Positions 11,302 to 23,008 of a DNA stretch of 64,000 nt are shown here, in pieces. Position numbers and translations under genes: made by a program. The stretch is from NCBI GenBank assembly GCA_026122225.1, contig JANEZZ010001497.1, positions 868,001 to 932,000 of the forward strand, written 5' to 3'. Every line of letters begins with the position of its first letter. The stretch's first letter is position 1. The DNA comes from Heloderma charlesbogerti. Its lineage: Eukaryota > Chordata > Lepidosauria > Squamata > Helodermatidae. The notes beneath the pieces were generated by a model. That model was not told the origin of the DNA. It saw only the letters and a list, made by a program, of their open reading frames with translations, and did not search any database.

Positions 11302-12205
11302 TAGGGATGTATGAAAGTTCCGCCATGAATCTCGGGGAGGCCGAATGCCAGTGCATTCGGCCCCCCAAAATCGGTGGCGGAATGGCCTGCCACCCCCCTG
11401 CCACCACCCTGGGACCGGACTTACCTGGGGTGGATCTTCCTGGCAGCGGTGGTGGCGGTTCGGCGGCGGCGGCAGGGGCGGCCTGTCTTCTGACCAGCTG
11501 CCGCCACTGCCATTTCCAAGTTTAAAAAAAAAAATGTGATAGGAAAAATGTGATACATAAAGATTTACGTAGCCTATCACAGCTACATTTTTTTAAAAAA
11601 ACACCGTGATAGGCTACGTAAATGTTTACGTAGCCTATCACGGCTGACTAAAACAAAAACAAAAAAAACGCGCGTACGCAAATGGCGGCGCCCATGGGTG
11701 CTGCCATTTGCATTCCTTATTTTGGCCTGTCTTAGTCTATGTAAACATTTACGTAGACTAAGACAGCAAAAATAAGGGGAACGCAAATAGCATACACACT
11801 ACGCTATTTGCGTTCCCCTTATTTTCTCCGTCTTGGTCTACGTAAATGTTTACGTAGACTAAGTTGTGCCAAAATAAATAACACAAATGGCGGCGCCCAT
11901 GGGCGCCACCGTTTGCATATGCACATTTTTTGTTTTTTTTAATCAGCTGTGATAGGCTACGTAAACACTTATGTAGCCTATCGCCGCCATTTGTGTCCCT
12001 GCTAGCCAGCGGCTGGATGTCCAGCCGGTGGCGGAGCCGGCCGGTGGCTCCGCAGAATCGCTGTGGAGCACAGCCGGCCGGCCAGGGTTCCGGGGCGGGA
12101 GGAACGGAGTGCCTCCCCCCTGGCGAGGATTCTGGGGAGAGGGACGGCCTCCCCCCGCACCATCAGCATAATCCCCGAAAGGTAAGTGATTTTCGTACAT
12201 CCCTA
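11302..12205 (+). mobile_element. hAT-like foldback element, complete, perfect TSD
   Basis: The perfect 8-bp duplication is CCAGTAAT (11294-11301 and 12206-12213). The left end is a hybrid: A-type terminal TAGGGATGTATGAAAG continues into B-type CCGCCATGAATCTCGGGG. The right end is A-type, GAAAGGTAAGTGATTTTCGT. Internal stems include two ATAGGCTACGTAAATGTTT hairpins and GTCTTAGTCTACGTAAATGT stems with AATAAGGGGAACGCAAATAG flanks. Confidence 0.93.
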
Positions 12206-12727
12206 CCAGTAATGGAGCCAAACTAAGCAGGAAAAGTCAGACTATAAGCAGTCTCAGAAGACACTTTTTTCTGCGATAAAATCTGGGGCTGGGGCTGAAT
12301 GGCCACAACATCATGGCAACACAGAGACCTCCCTGTGCAGCAGGGCTGGAGTAAATTGCTGCTGGAAACACAGCCACTATTTCAGCCTGACAGACACTTC
12401 CTGGAATGATCATGTGTCATGTGTTCATGCCATGGTGAGTCACATGACCATTCCAGGATGTGTTTACCAGCCTCAAAGGCTGTCTCTGAGTACTGCCGCA
12501 CTTCCAAAAGCATAAAAGGAAGTGGGCTTTTTTTAATACTTTAGAAAATCTATTTCTGTCACTGCTGAAATGTGATAATCTTCAGAGATAGTTCTTTAGC
12601 CTGGCAGGTACTTCCTGGAATGGTCATGTCTTCACGCCATGGTGAATCACATGGCATGGGGTCACATGTGTATTCCAGGAACTGCAGCAAGACCAGAGTG
12701 CTATCTCTGAAGATAGCAGTGCATCAG
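12206..12727. repeat. Unclassified repeat with two foldback segments
   Basis: 12225-12380 recurs at about 35300-35430 (shared GACTATAAGCAGTCTCAG). TTCCTGGAATGATCATGTG pairs with CACATGACCATTCCAGG at 12400-12460. A related hairpin lies at 12608-12680. Family unknown. Confidence 0.5.
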
Positions 12728-13640
12728 CATTTATTTATTTATTTGAAACATTTGTATGCTGCCCTATATCATTAAGATCTCAGGGTGGCATACAGTTAAA
12801 ATGTATGCTGCCCTATATCATTAAGATCTCAGGGTGGCATACAGTTAAAATCAATTTAAACAGTACAAAACAATAAATAATTTAAACAGCTAAAAGCATA
12901 TTGAACCATTAAAAAAGCTAATAACAATTAGAAAATCTAAAACAATGGAACAGGTAAAACAGTCTGCAATTCAGTTACCCTCAAAGGCTTTGGTAAAAAG
13001 CCATGTTTTAACTTGGCACTGAGATCAAACCAATGTCTGCGCCAATCGGGCCTCCAAGGGTAGGGCATTCCACAACTGGGGTGCCACAGAAGAGAAGGCC
13101 CTTTCCCACGTCTCACCATAGTGTATGTCTGACACTGGTGGATGCAGAGGAGGCCCCCTTCAGCAGATCTCAGTCCTCCGGCAGGCAGAGATAGGGAGAG
13201 CGCTCCCTCAAAGACTGAGGTCCCAAGACACTTAGTGCTTTAGATGTTATCACCAACATCTTGAATTCTGACCAGAAATGTATTGACAGCCAGTGCAATT
13301 CTTTTAAAACTGGTGCTGTATGATCATGTATGATCTTTCCATGATGCTCCAGTCAACAGTCTAGCTGTTGCATTTTTCACTAGCTGAAAACACTCATGGT
13401 GTTTCAAGAAAGGAGTTAGCAGGAGAACATACAGGCTGCAGTAGTTGGCTGGGGTGCACAGGAGATCTGTCCGTATGTATGTATGTATGTATGTATGTAT
13501 TTCTATACCACACAATAGCCAAAGTTTTCTGGGCGGTTCACAAAAAGTAAAACCACGGAGTGCAGCATAAAACACTATAAAATATGAAAGCTTAAAACCA
13601 CAATATAACAGCATGACCAAAAGAAAACCTAGCAGCAATT
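12728..13640 (-). mobile_element. L2-like LINE 3'-region remnants with microsatellite
   Basis: The sequence resembles L2-like 3' regions seen elsewhere in the window, such as the ATACCNCNCAATAGCCNAAG and TTCTGGGCGGTTCAC segments. A unit of about 50 bp (ATGCTGCCCTATATCATTAA..) is tandemly duplicated at 12751-12850. A (GTAT)n run spans about 13472-13502. Minus-strand residual coding resembles the L2 C-terminus near 13350. Confidence 0.55.
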
Positions 13641-13652
13641 CCGAGATTTAAA

Positions 13653-14723
13653 TAGGGATGTCAGAGAATTTTGTCACGAATCTCGGGGAGGCCGAATGCG
13701 CTGGCATTCGGCCTCCCGAAATCGGTGGCGAAACAGTCTGCCCTCCTGCCCCCCCCCTGGGATGGGACTTACCTTGGGCGAATCTCACTGGCGGCGGCGG
13801 CTCTGGCGGCGGCTCTGGCGGCGGCTCGGCAGCAGTTCGGTGGCGGCAGCTGCGGCAGCCGGTCTTCTGACTGGCTGCCACCACTGCCATTTCCAAGTGT
13901 TTTTTTTTTAAAACGTGATAGGCTACGTAAATCTTTACGTAGCCTATCACGGCTAGATTTTTAAAAAATACCATGATAGACTACGTAAATGTTTACGTAG
14001 CCTATCATGGCTGAGTTAAAAACAAAACAAAACACGCGCATACGCAAATGGCAGCGCCCATGGGACTTACCTTGGGTGAATCTCCCTGGCAGCGGCGGCT
14101 CTGGCGGCGGTTCGGCGGCGGGTCAGTGGCGGCGGCGGCGGTGGCTGGTCTTCTGACTGGCTGCCACTGCCGCCATTTCCAAGTGTTGTTTAAAAAAAAA
14201 AAAACGTGATAGGCTACGTAAAGATTTATGTAGCCTGTCATGGCTAGATTTTTAAAAAATACCGTGATAGGCTACGTAAATGTTTACGTAGCCTATCACG
14301 GCTGAGTTAAAAACAAAACAAAACACGTGCATACGCAAATGGTGGCGCCCATGGGCGCCGCCATTTGCGTTCCTTATTTTGGCACGTCTAGTCTAGGTAA
14401 ACATTTACGTAGACTACGGCGAAAATAAGGGGAATGCAAATAGCGTAGCCCATGGGTGCCGCCATTTGCATATGTGCGGTTTTTTTTTTTTAACTCAGCC
14501 ATGATAGGCTAAGTAAACATTTACGTAGCCTATCATGGCTGACTGCAGGGATGCAAACGGCGGCGTCTACAGCCACCGCCATTTGCAGACCCGGCTGGCC
14601 AGGATTCATGGCGGGAGGGACGGGGCGCCTCCCCCGGCCAGAATTTTGGGGGGAGGGATGGAGTGCCTCCCCTCCACCCCGAATCAAATTTCGTTCAAGG
14701 TTAGTGACTTTCGTACATCCCTA
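13653..14723 (+). mobile_element. hAT-like foldback element, complete, perfect TSD
   Basis: The perfect duplication is GATTTAAA (13645-13652 and 14724-14731). B-left / A-right, 1,071 bp. It contains an internal near-repeat of the GC-rich CTTACC..CGGCGGC module followed by ATAGGCTACGTAAA stems (13765-13990 and 14060-14300), i.e. a partly duplicated interior. At about 14480-14498 a T-tract precedes AACTCAG|CC, a strong-looking splice acceptor. Confidence 0.93.
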
Positions 14724-14838
14724 GATTTAAAACACAGATGTAAAACACAGAGCTAAAAGACTATATTGCTAAAATGCTGTGAAAATAAAAAAGGTCTTCA
14801 TCTAGCAGATGCCAGGCAAACCTCTTTAGGGAGCTGAT

Positions 14839-15485
14839 TAGGGATGTCAGAGAATTCTGCCACAGATCTTGGTGAGGCCGAATGCCAGTCCATTTGGCCC
14901 CCCAGAATCCATGGTGGAATGAAGCCCCCCTCCCCCCACCCCGTGAAAGGCGCATGCAACAGGACGCTTACCTGGTGCCATTCGCGCTGCTATGAGAATG
15001 GCGGCTGCATCTGCGGCCACCATAAGCTTCCCTATTTTTGCCATGATAGGCTACGTAAATACTTAAGTAGCCTATCACAGCTAATGCATGGCAAAAAAAG
15101 GGAACGCAAATGGCGGCCGCTGTAGCCGCTGCCATTTGCGTTCCCTTTTTTTGCTGTGATAGGCTATGTAAATATTTACGTAGCCTATCACGGCAAAAAA
15201 ACCAGGAACGCAAATGGCAGCCACTATGCCGTTTGTGCCCGTGGTGGTTTTTTTGCCGTGATAGGCTACGTCAATATTTACGTAGCCTATCACAGCCAAA
15301 AAACAGGAACGTATTGGCGGCCGCTGTAGGCACGCAATTTGCGTCCGCAGGCTCTACACGGTGCCTGCGAATGCACCTGGCCGGTGGCTCTGTGGAGTTG
15401 CCACGGAGTGGAGCTGGCCAAGTTAGGATTTCGGGGGGAGGTGCGGAGTGCCTCTTCCCCACTGCGAATCACCCTGTCGAAAAGG
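14839..15485 (+). mobile_element. hAT-like foldback element, B-left, right end interrupted
   Basis: It starts TAGGGATGTCAGAGAATTC and has four ATAGGCTACGTAAATAC/ATATT stems alternating with GCAAATGGC stems. It runs to the GAAAAGG that normally precedes TAAGTGAC at the A end. There a new element start (TAGGGATG at 15486) replaces the rest. Confidence 0.8.
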
Positions 15486-17771
15486 TAGGGATGTATGAAA
15501 GTCACTTACCTGAACCCAAAATTTGATTGGCGGTGGGGGGGAGGTGCTCCGTCCTTCCCCCCGAAATTCTGGCCAGGGGGGAAGCACCCCGTCCCTCCCG
15601 CCGCGAATCCCAGCCGGCCGGGATGCAAATGTTGGCGGCCATAGCTGCCACTGTTTGCGTCCCTGCAGTCAGCCGTGATAGGCTACATAAATGTTTACGT
15701 AGCCTATCACGGCTCAGTGAAAAAACAAAACCACGAGTACGCAAATGGCGACGTCCATCAGCGCCGCCATTTACATTCCTTATTTGGGACGTGTAGTCTA
15801 CGTAAACATTTACGGAGACTACAGCGAAAATAAGGGGAACACGGTTTTTTTTTTCTTTTTTCACTCAGCCGTGATAGGCTATGTAAAGTTTTACATAGCC
15901 TATCACGATGTTTTTTAAAAATCTAGCCATGATAGGCTACGTAAATTTGATTATACAGTTTCCTCAGGAGGCAGACAAGATGACTTGGTATCCCCATACC
16001 ACCAAGAACGTGCCACAATTTGTTATGATCCACACAGTCAAAGGCTTTAAAATAGTCAATAAAACAGAAATAGATGTTTTTCTGAAACTCTCCTGGCTTT
16101 CTCCATTATCCAGCGGATATTGGCAATTTGGTCTCTAGTTCCTCTGCCTTTTCTAAACCCAGCTTGTACATCTGGCAATTCTCATTCCATGAATTGCTGG
16201 AGTCCACCTTGCAAGATCTTGAGCATTACCTTACTGGCATGTGAAATAAGTGCCACTGTTCGATAGCTTGAACATGCTTTGGTGCTTCCCTTTTTTGGTA
16301 TGGGGATATAAGTTGATTTTTTCCAATCTGATGGCCATTCTTGTGTTTTCCAAATTTGCTGGCATATGACATGCATCACCTTGACAGCATCATCTTGCAA
16401 GATTTTAAACAGTTCAGCTGGGATACCGGCATCTCCTGCTGCCTTGTTATTAGCAATGCTTCTTAAGGCCCATTCAACTCTCTCTTCAGGATGTCTGGCT
16501 CTAGCTCACTGACCACACCATCAAATCTATCCCCGATATTATTATTCTTCCTATACAGAACTTCCGTATATTCTTGCCACCTTTTCTTGCTCTCTTCTGC
16601 TTCTGTTAGGTCCTTGCCATCTTTGTTTTTGATCATACCCATTTTTGCCTGGAATTTACCTCCGATGTTTCTAATTTTCTGGAAGAGGTCTCTTGTCCTT
16701 CCTATTCTATTATCTTCTTCCACTTCCACGCATTGCTTGTTTAAAAATAATTCCTTATCTCTTCTGGCTAACCTCTGGCATTTTGCATTTAATTGGGCAT
16801 ATCTCCCCCTATCACTGTTGCCTTTTGCTTTCCTTCTTTCTTGGGCTGCTGCCAGTGTCTCAACAGACAGCCATCTTGCCTTCTTGCTTTTCTTTTTCTT
16901 TGGTACATTTTTTGTTGCTGCCTCCTGAACAATGTTGCGAACTTCTGTCCATAGTTCTTCCGGGACCCTATCTACTAAATCTAGTCCCTTAAATCTATTC
17001 TTCACCTCCACTGCATATTCATGAGGAATATTAGTGAGCTCATATCTAACTGATCTGTGGGTCTTCCCTATTCTCTTGAGTCTGATTCTAAACTGTACAA
17101 TAAGAAGTTTGTGATCTGAACTACAGTCAGCTCCAGGTCTTGTTTTTACCGACTGCATAGATGTCCGCCACCTTTGGCTACAAAGGATGTAGTCAATCTG
17201 ATTTTGGTGTCGACCATCTGGTGAAGTCCATGTATAAAGTCATCTCTTAGGTTGTTGGAAGAGAGTGTTTGTTATGCACAGTGAGTTGTCTTGGCAAAAT
17301 TCTATCAGCCCATGTCCTGCTTCATTTTGTTCTCCCAGACCATGCTTGCCTGTAATTCCAGGTGTCATTTGACTACCCACCTTAGCATTCCAGTCTCCTG
17401 TAATGAAAATAACATCTTTGTTTGGCATACTATCCAGTATGTGCTGCAGATCCTCATAGAACTGTTCTACTTCTGCTTCTTCAGCATCTGTGGTTGGGGC
17501 ATATATTTGGATCACTGTGATGTTAAATGGCTTACCCTGAATTTGAACTGAGATCATTCTATCATTTTTTTGGATTGTATCCAAGCACTGCTTTAGCCAT
17601 TTTATTATTAATTATGAAGGCTACCACATTTCTTCTGTGGTCCTCTTGTCCACAGTAGTAGATCTGGTGGTCATCTGATGTGAAGTGGCCCATTCCAGTC
17701 CATTTCAGTTCACTGACACCCAAAATGTCTATATCTAATCTTGACTGTGGCAGAATTCTCTGACATCCCTA
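15486..17771 (+). mobile_element. hAT-like foldback element, A-left / B-right, split by BovB fragment
   Basis: The left part, 15486-15946, has an A-type end and ATAGGCTACATAAATGTTT stems. The right end, 17743-17771 (GTGGCAGAATTCTCTGACAT-CCCTA), is B-type. The middle is a minus-strand BovB fragment. The flanking 8-mers do not match. Confidence 0.75.
15947..17742 (-). mobile_element. BovB (RTE) LINE fragment, broken
   Basis: Minus-strand frames give the endonuclease part (about 17740 down to 17240, with ITGDWNAKVGSQ and a KWTGMGH-type motif), the connector (17158 to 16463, with PEELWTEVRNIVQEAA) and the start of the reverse transcriptase (16400 to about 15950). It is truncated at both ends, lacks the 3' tail expected of a normal retrotransposition, and has frameshifts. 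It was probably placed or trimmed by recombination inside the foldback element. A fuller relative lies at 40010-42310. Confidence 0.88.
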
Positions 17772-18209
17772 GCAGACGCAAATGGCGTCCGGCGTAGCGG
17801 ACGCCATTTGCGTCCCTGCGTTAGCTGTGATAGTCTTCATAAATACTTACGTAGCCTATCACGGCTATAGCAGAGACACAAATGGTGTAGCAGATGCCAT
17901 TTGCATCCCCACTCTTTGCTGTGATAGGCTACGTAAATACTTACGTAGCCTATTGCGGCTAAAGCAGGGCTTTTGCTGCACCACCGCCTTCTCTGTTGCG
18001 CTGTCCTCAGGAGACAGCAGCCATTTGTGTCCACAGATGGAGCAGTGGATGCTTGTGGATGGACCGGCCTGGCTGATGAGCAGGTGGGGTCCACCCTGGG
18101 GGGGATTCCGTGGGGTGGGGGTAGTCCATTCTGCCACAGACTCCAAGGGGCTGGATTCTAAAGAATCCAGCCTCATTGGAGTCCATGGCAGATTTCTCCG
18201 CCATTCCTA
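17772..18209 (+). mobile_element. hAT-like foldback element remnant with D-type right end
   Basis: It has GCAAATGGCGTCCGGCGTAG-type stems, two ATAGGCTACGTAAATACTT stems, then a terminal module GGATTCTAAAGAATCCAGCC and GCAGATTTCTCCGCCATTC-CTA. The same module, inverted, forms the left end of the complete copy at 59804. No left TIR is seen. Confidence 0.7.
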
Positions 18210-20425
18210 CACGTTATACTTGGGTTCTTGGTTCTAAAGGAAGCAAAAGCCAAGTGTAGCCAAACATGTATCCTGGATTTCAGGAAAGTCAATTTTAATA
18301 AACTCAGAGCAATGACAAATAAGGTCCCATGGCAAGCGACTCTAATGAGAAAAGGAGTCAAAGATGGGTGGGAATTGTTTAAAAAGGAAATTCTAATGGC
18401 AGAATTACAAACAATTCCAGCAAGAAAAAAAGGCAGAAGACAACAGAAGAAGCCAATCAATGTGGCTTCACAAAATGCTTAGAGATGACCTGAAAATAAT
18501 AAAGGACACATATAGAAAGTTGAAGGAAGGCCAAGCGACAAAGGAAGAGTAGAGGCAGGTAGCACAGAATTGCAGGGATGGCGTCAGGAAGGCTAAAGCT
18601 GAGAATGAGCTGAGGTTAGCGAGGGATGCTAAAAACAACAAAAAGACTTTCTTCAGATACATGCATAGTAAAAGACTGAGTTAGGAATGTTAGAGAATTC
18701 TGCCATGGACTCCAATGAGGCCAGATTCTTTAGATTCTTTAGATTCTCCGGATTCCCCCTGGAGTCCATGGCGGAACAGAGCACTCCCCCACCACCACCC
18801 TGTGAAACTTTCCCAGGATGGACCCTACCTGGTGTCGTCCGGTCTGGTCCATCCGCTGCCCCAGTCTGCGGCCACGAATGGCTGCCCTGGTCTACAGCTG
18901 CCATTTGCCTCCCTACTTTAGCCGTGATAGGCTACATATATATTTACATAGCCTATCACGAAAAGAGCAGGGATGCAAATGGCGTAGTGGGATGGAAGTC
19001 TGGCTGTGGGAGGATTCTGGGCAGAGGGATAGATCGCCTCCCACCCACCGCCGACACCCCAGACCAGAACGGGCTAAGTAATCCACCCATCCCTAAACAG
19101 AGGAAAGATGGCAGAATGATAACAGATGAGAAAGAAAAGGCAGAAGTGCTCAATTCCTACTTCTGCTCAGTCTTTTCCAGAAAGAGGGTCTATGAACCCC
19201 CTGACAAAGTCAAAGCACAGGCTGATGGGGCAGGATTGCGGCTTGAGATTGAGAGGCATATGGTTAAGGAACACATAATGACTTGAATGAGTTCAGCAAA
19301 GCTTTCGACAAAGTGCCTCATGATATCCTGATGAGCATACTAGCCCAAAGTGAGCTAGATGGAACAACTCCAGGTGGATCCACAGTTGGCTACAGAATCA
19401 GACTCCAAAAGTGCTTATCAATGGGATCTTCTCCAACTGGGGAGAGGTAATGAGCAGGGTACCACAGGGCTCAGTCCTGGGCCCAGTGCTCTTCAACATT
19501 TTTATTAATGACTTGGAGGAGGAGGTGCAAGGAATGCTGATCAAATGTGCAGATGACATGAAATTGGGTGGGATAGCTAATACCTTGGAGGACAGACACA
19601 AAATTCAGGGTGATTTTGATAGGCTCGAGTGCTGGGCAGAAAACAGAATGAAATTTAATAGGGATATATGCCATGTTCTACACCTAGGAGAAAGAAACCA
19701 AATACACAGTTACAAGATGGGGGATACTTGGTGCAACAATACTACAAGCGAGAAGGATCTTGGAATTGGTGTCAATCACAATCTGAAAATGAGTCAACAA
19801 TGTGACATGGCTACAAAAAAAGGCCAATGCTATTTTGGGCTGCATTAATAGAAGTATAGCTTCCAAATCCCTGGAAGTTTTAATTCCCCTCTACTCAGCA
19901 CTGGTTAGGCCTCATCTGGAGTACTGTGTCCAGTTCTGGATATCACACTTTAAGAAGGATGCAGACAAACTGGAGAGGGTTCAGAGGAGGGCAACAAAGA
20001 TAATTGCAGGAGTGGAAACAAAGCCCTATAAGGAGAGACTGAAAGAATTGGGCATGTTTAACCTTGAGAAGAGAAGACTGAGGGGAGATATGATAGGGGT
20101 CTTCAAGTACTTGAAAGGCTGTCCCCAAGAGGAAGACCAGGATTTCTTCTTGATCAACCCAGAATGCAGGACACGGAATCATTGGCTCAATTTCCAGGAA
20201 GCCAGATTCCGGCTGAGCATCAGGAAAAACTTCCTGACTGTTAGAGCAATGTGACAATGGAACCCATACTTAGGGAGGTGGTGGGCTCTCCCACACTGGA
20301 GGCATTCAAGATGAATCTGTCAGGTATGCTTTGACTTGGATTCCTGCATTGAGCAGGGGGTTGGACTTGATGATCTTATAGGCCCCTTCCAACCCTACTA
20401 TTCTATGGTTCTATGATTCTAATAA
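18210..20425 (+). mobile_element. CR1 LINE fragment, plus strand, with 3' end
   Basis: It contains the ORF2 post-endonuclease linker (18228-18660), a reverse-transcriptase portion with VPQGSVLGPVLFNIFINDLE (about 19449-19520) and the ADDMKLGG box, then the C-terminal ..YSALVRPHLEYCVQFW region. It ends in the CR1 3' UTR with repeats like ATTCTATGGTTCTATGATTC. A foldback element interrupts it at 18682-19095. Sequence between about 19283 and 19300 is deleted relative to a full ORF. Non-functional. Confidence 0.88.
18682..19095 (+). mobile_element. hAT-like foldback element (D/B-left) inside CR1
   Basis: It starts TAGGAATGTTAGAGAATTC and ends CACCCATCCCTA. CR1 coding resumes after it (AAAGATGGCAGAATGATAAC). 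The duplication is poor (AGACTGAG / AAACAGAG). There is one ATAGGCTACATATATATTT stem. An internal TTTAGATTC run is part of the D-type terminal module. Confidence 0.78.
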
Positions 20426-22025
20426 AGGTATTATGCTAATATGGATATTGGAACTTTTTTTACATGGTCAACACTATCTTTGCTGTTTATGTACTAGAAC
20501 TGTTCCTTATGGAGGAGGTTCCAATTTTACAGAGGCCCTTGTATTAAAGAAATGCTATGACTAAACGCAGACTCTTTTACTTCACCATGAGCCTGCTCCC
20601 CCCTCCCTGCCCCCCCTTTTGGTTTTTTACCATCTAACCTGATGAAGAGTTCTTGAGAAGTCAAAAGCTTTGGGTTGGCCTAATGAAGGTATTACCTTTT
20701 AGTAGAGGTCACACATGGGTCCAATAGGTGATAGCTCTCCTGCTATCATCCAGGCAGGGATTGGCCAAGATATTTTGCTGCCTGAGGTGAAAGAGAAAAT
20801 GATGCCCCTCCATTCCACTTGCAGAAGTTGACCAGCATGATAGTTGACTTGACTTCAACGGGGACAGTGTCCTCCACCACTCCTGAGGACAGCAAGGTAG
20901 TTTACAGGGTGGAGGGCAGGCTGGGGAGCTTCCCACAGGTCTCTTTTTCAATACCTCCCTGCTGCTTCATGGCTTCTGCCATGTGAGGCAGCTTCCTCAC
21001 TCTGCCTAACAGCTGAGCTGGCCCTGCATCTGGCAATTTCCTGCTCCAGTCCTTCAGTTCTTGCAGTCTTTCTAGAACAAAATGGATACTTTAACCAAGG
21101 TGCTAGGATGATGCCAACAAAAATATAAGATGCGAACGATAAAGCCATCAGCATGCAACTAAAACAAAAGCAGTGCTCACAACAACACTCTTAGGTGTTG
21201 CACTGATGTAAGTAACAAATAGGCATGGGTCAACTCAGAGGAGGATTTCTCTAGCAATAAAGATGCTTCCAAAAGCAATACAGGATCAAGACAACATGGG
21301 GCATCTTTGTTGATCCCTGGAACTCCATCCTCCCCATGAAAGACCAAGGAGAAATATGGGTGCATGGAGGTAAGTAAGCACAATTTGTCACATTGAACAA
21401 CTTCGTCACTGATCACAGGGCACATCTGCTTAGGCATTAGCCTTAGCTTCTCTGTGGAGCTTGATATGGGGCAGAAAAACTGTCATGACAATGCCAAGCT
21501 TCCTTGGAGAGGGTATTCCCAAGTTGTGCCTTGTTGGACTGCAATAGCAAACGCTGTGTGTGCTCACAGTCTCACCCTTGCAGTTCTCTAGTTCTCTCTT
21601 TTCTATATATTCCTTGCGCTTAATGGCTCAGACGCATAGAGCCCTTTGCACAAACAGGAGGTATTTCCACTCATGGACAGAGGGTTGATACTTTTCCTGA
21701 TTTCAGCATTCAGCCCTTTCTGTTGTCTTGCTTGCCCTTTAGTTTTCATGGGGTGTGACCTTGCCTTGGGAAGGATAACGGAAAATACTATTTCATAATG
21801 CTTCTGTGTAATGAACACACTTTATGGATGTTTAGAGGGGGCAGTAATGTCAGTTACTAATACTACCATCTAGTTACTAGCATCTACTGGAACATCGAGT
21901 CCTGCGATTGCCAGTGGGCTCTCCACACATTTCTTCTGTTCTCTATATATCATAACTCCTCAATGAAGTATACATAAAGAGTTGTTTTAGTACTCTTGAA
22001 GCACTTCTAAAACAGTTCTTTTAGA
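20426..22025. other. Unclassified sequence upstream of defensin locus A
   Basis: No coding exon, RNA gene or known repeat is recognised. No convincing TATA box is seen immediately upstream of the leader exon at 22205. Confidence 0.45.
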
Positions 22026-22165
22026 ACGTGGGTGGGAGGGTGCTGTTGCGCTCATGCCCTGCTTGTGGGTTCCTGGTCAACAGCTGGTTGGCCACTGTGT
22101 GAACAGAATACTGGACTAGATGGACCCTTGGTCTGATCCAGCAGGGCTCTGCTTATGTCCTATTT
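22026..22165 (+). mobile_element. LINE/SINE tail-like repeat next to the leader exon
   Basis: The segment ..GGTTGGCCACTGTGTGAACA..CTGGACTAGATGGACCCTTG..GATCCAGCAGGGCTC has the look of a widespread squamate interspersed repeat (L2/CORE-SINE tail type). It ends about 40 bp before the ATG at 22205, so it may supply promoter or 5' UTR sequence. The family name is from recall only. Confidence 0.5.
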
Positions 22166-22204
22166 CTACCAAGAAAGAGGCCTTGCTGAACCCAACATTC
22201 AACC

Positions 22205-22262
22205 ATGAAGGCATTCCTCACTCTTGTACTTTGTCTTTTGTTCATGCTGATGGGTTTTCGAG
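22205..22262 (+). CDS. Beta-defensin leader exon, locus A
   Basis: This 58-nt exon encodes a signal peptide starting MKAFLTLVLCLLFMLMG and ends in phase 1 before GTGACA, a weaker GT donor. The signal has a Lys then a hydrophobic core, as in secreted antimicrobial peptides. The next phase-1 exon starts 282 bp downstream at 22545. This pairing is the simplest gene model. The product would be a secreted host-defence peptide. Confidence 0.8.
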
Positions 22263-22544
22263 GTGACACTACTGGGCCACCAATCTGCAGGACTTCCATT
22301 TGCAGTGAGAGAACCATCAGACCTGTTTAGTAGGCCTATTTAGGTATATTCCCAAATGTTGCCCTGCTATGCTGGAAACATTTCTCCATTTTGTGCCATG
22401 TCGTATGCCAAGAATCAGAGTCCTCTTTCTTTACACAGGGAAAATTGAAATGGGTTGTGTTCTCTGACTTGGACATGATTGGAGCTATTGATGATATTTT
22501 CTTTATTGAGGTGCCCTATTTCTTTTCTCACAAACTCTCACCAG

Positions 22545-22670
22545 GACCCAACCACGTTTCAGCTGAGAAATGTCCTGGTACATGCAGGGCTGCCTGTGGT
22601 GTAGATGAATATCCAGTTTATACAGAATCCTGCTATAATGGTTACATGGACTATTGCTGTAAACGGCCAG
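22545..22670 (+). CDS. Beta-defensin cysteine exon 1, locus A
   Basis: The exon lies between CTCTCACCAG| and |GTAACA and is 126 nt, phase 1 on both sides. It encodes six cysteines spaced C-x3-C-x3-C-x10-C-x6-CC, starting at KCPGTCRAACG and ending DYCCKRPG. This is the beta-defensin framework with a short first loop. It shares length, phase, spacing and donor with the exon at 26360, so the two are tandem duplicates. Read-through of the donor gives only about 19 more codons before a stop in the foldback element at 22695. Splicing to 26924 is in frame. A complete peptide needs the leader at 22205 or 8914. Confidence 0.85.
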
Positions 22671-23008
22671 GTAACATTCTTCCATACTTGTTATTAGGGA
22701 TGTATGAAAGTCACTTACCTTTTTGATGAGGCGATTCGCAGTGGGGGGGAGGTGCTCGGCACCTCCCCCCAAAATCCTTCTCCCGCCAGCTCCGCTCTGA
22801 GGAGATTCCACGGAGCCACCAGCCAGAGCTGCCCAAAGCCGGAAATCTGGCCGCTGGGGAACTTCCTTCCAGAAGGAAAACAAAACAAAACATGGCAAAT
22901 GCAAATGGTGGTGTCTCCAGCAGCTGCCATTTGCGTTCTCTATTTTTCGCCGATTTATCTTACGTAAATATTTACGTAGGCTAGAACGGCAAAAAAAAAA
23001 AGGAACGC

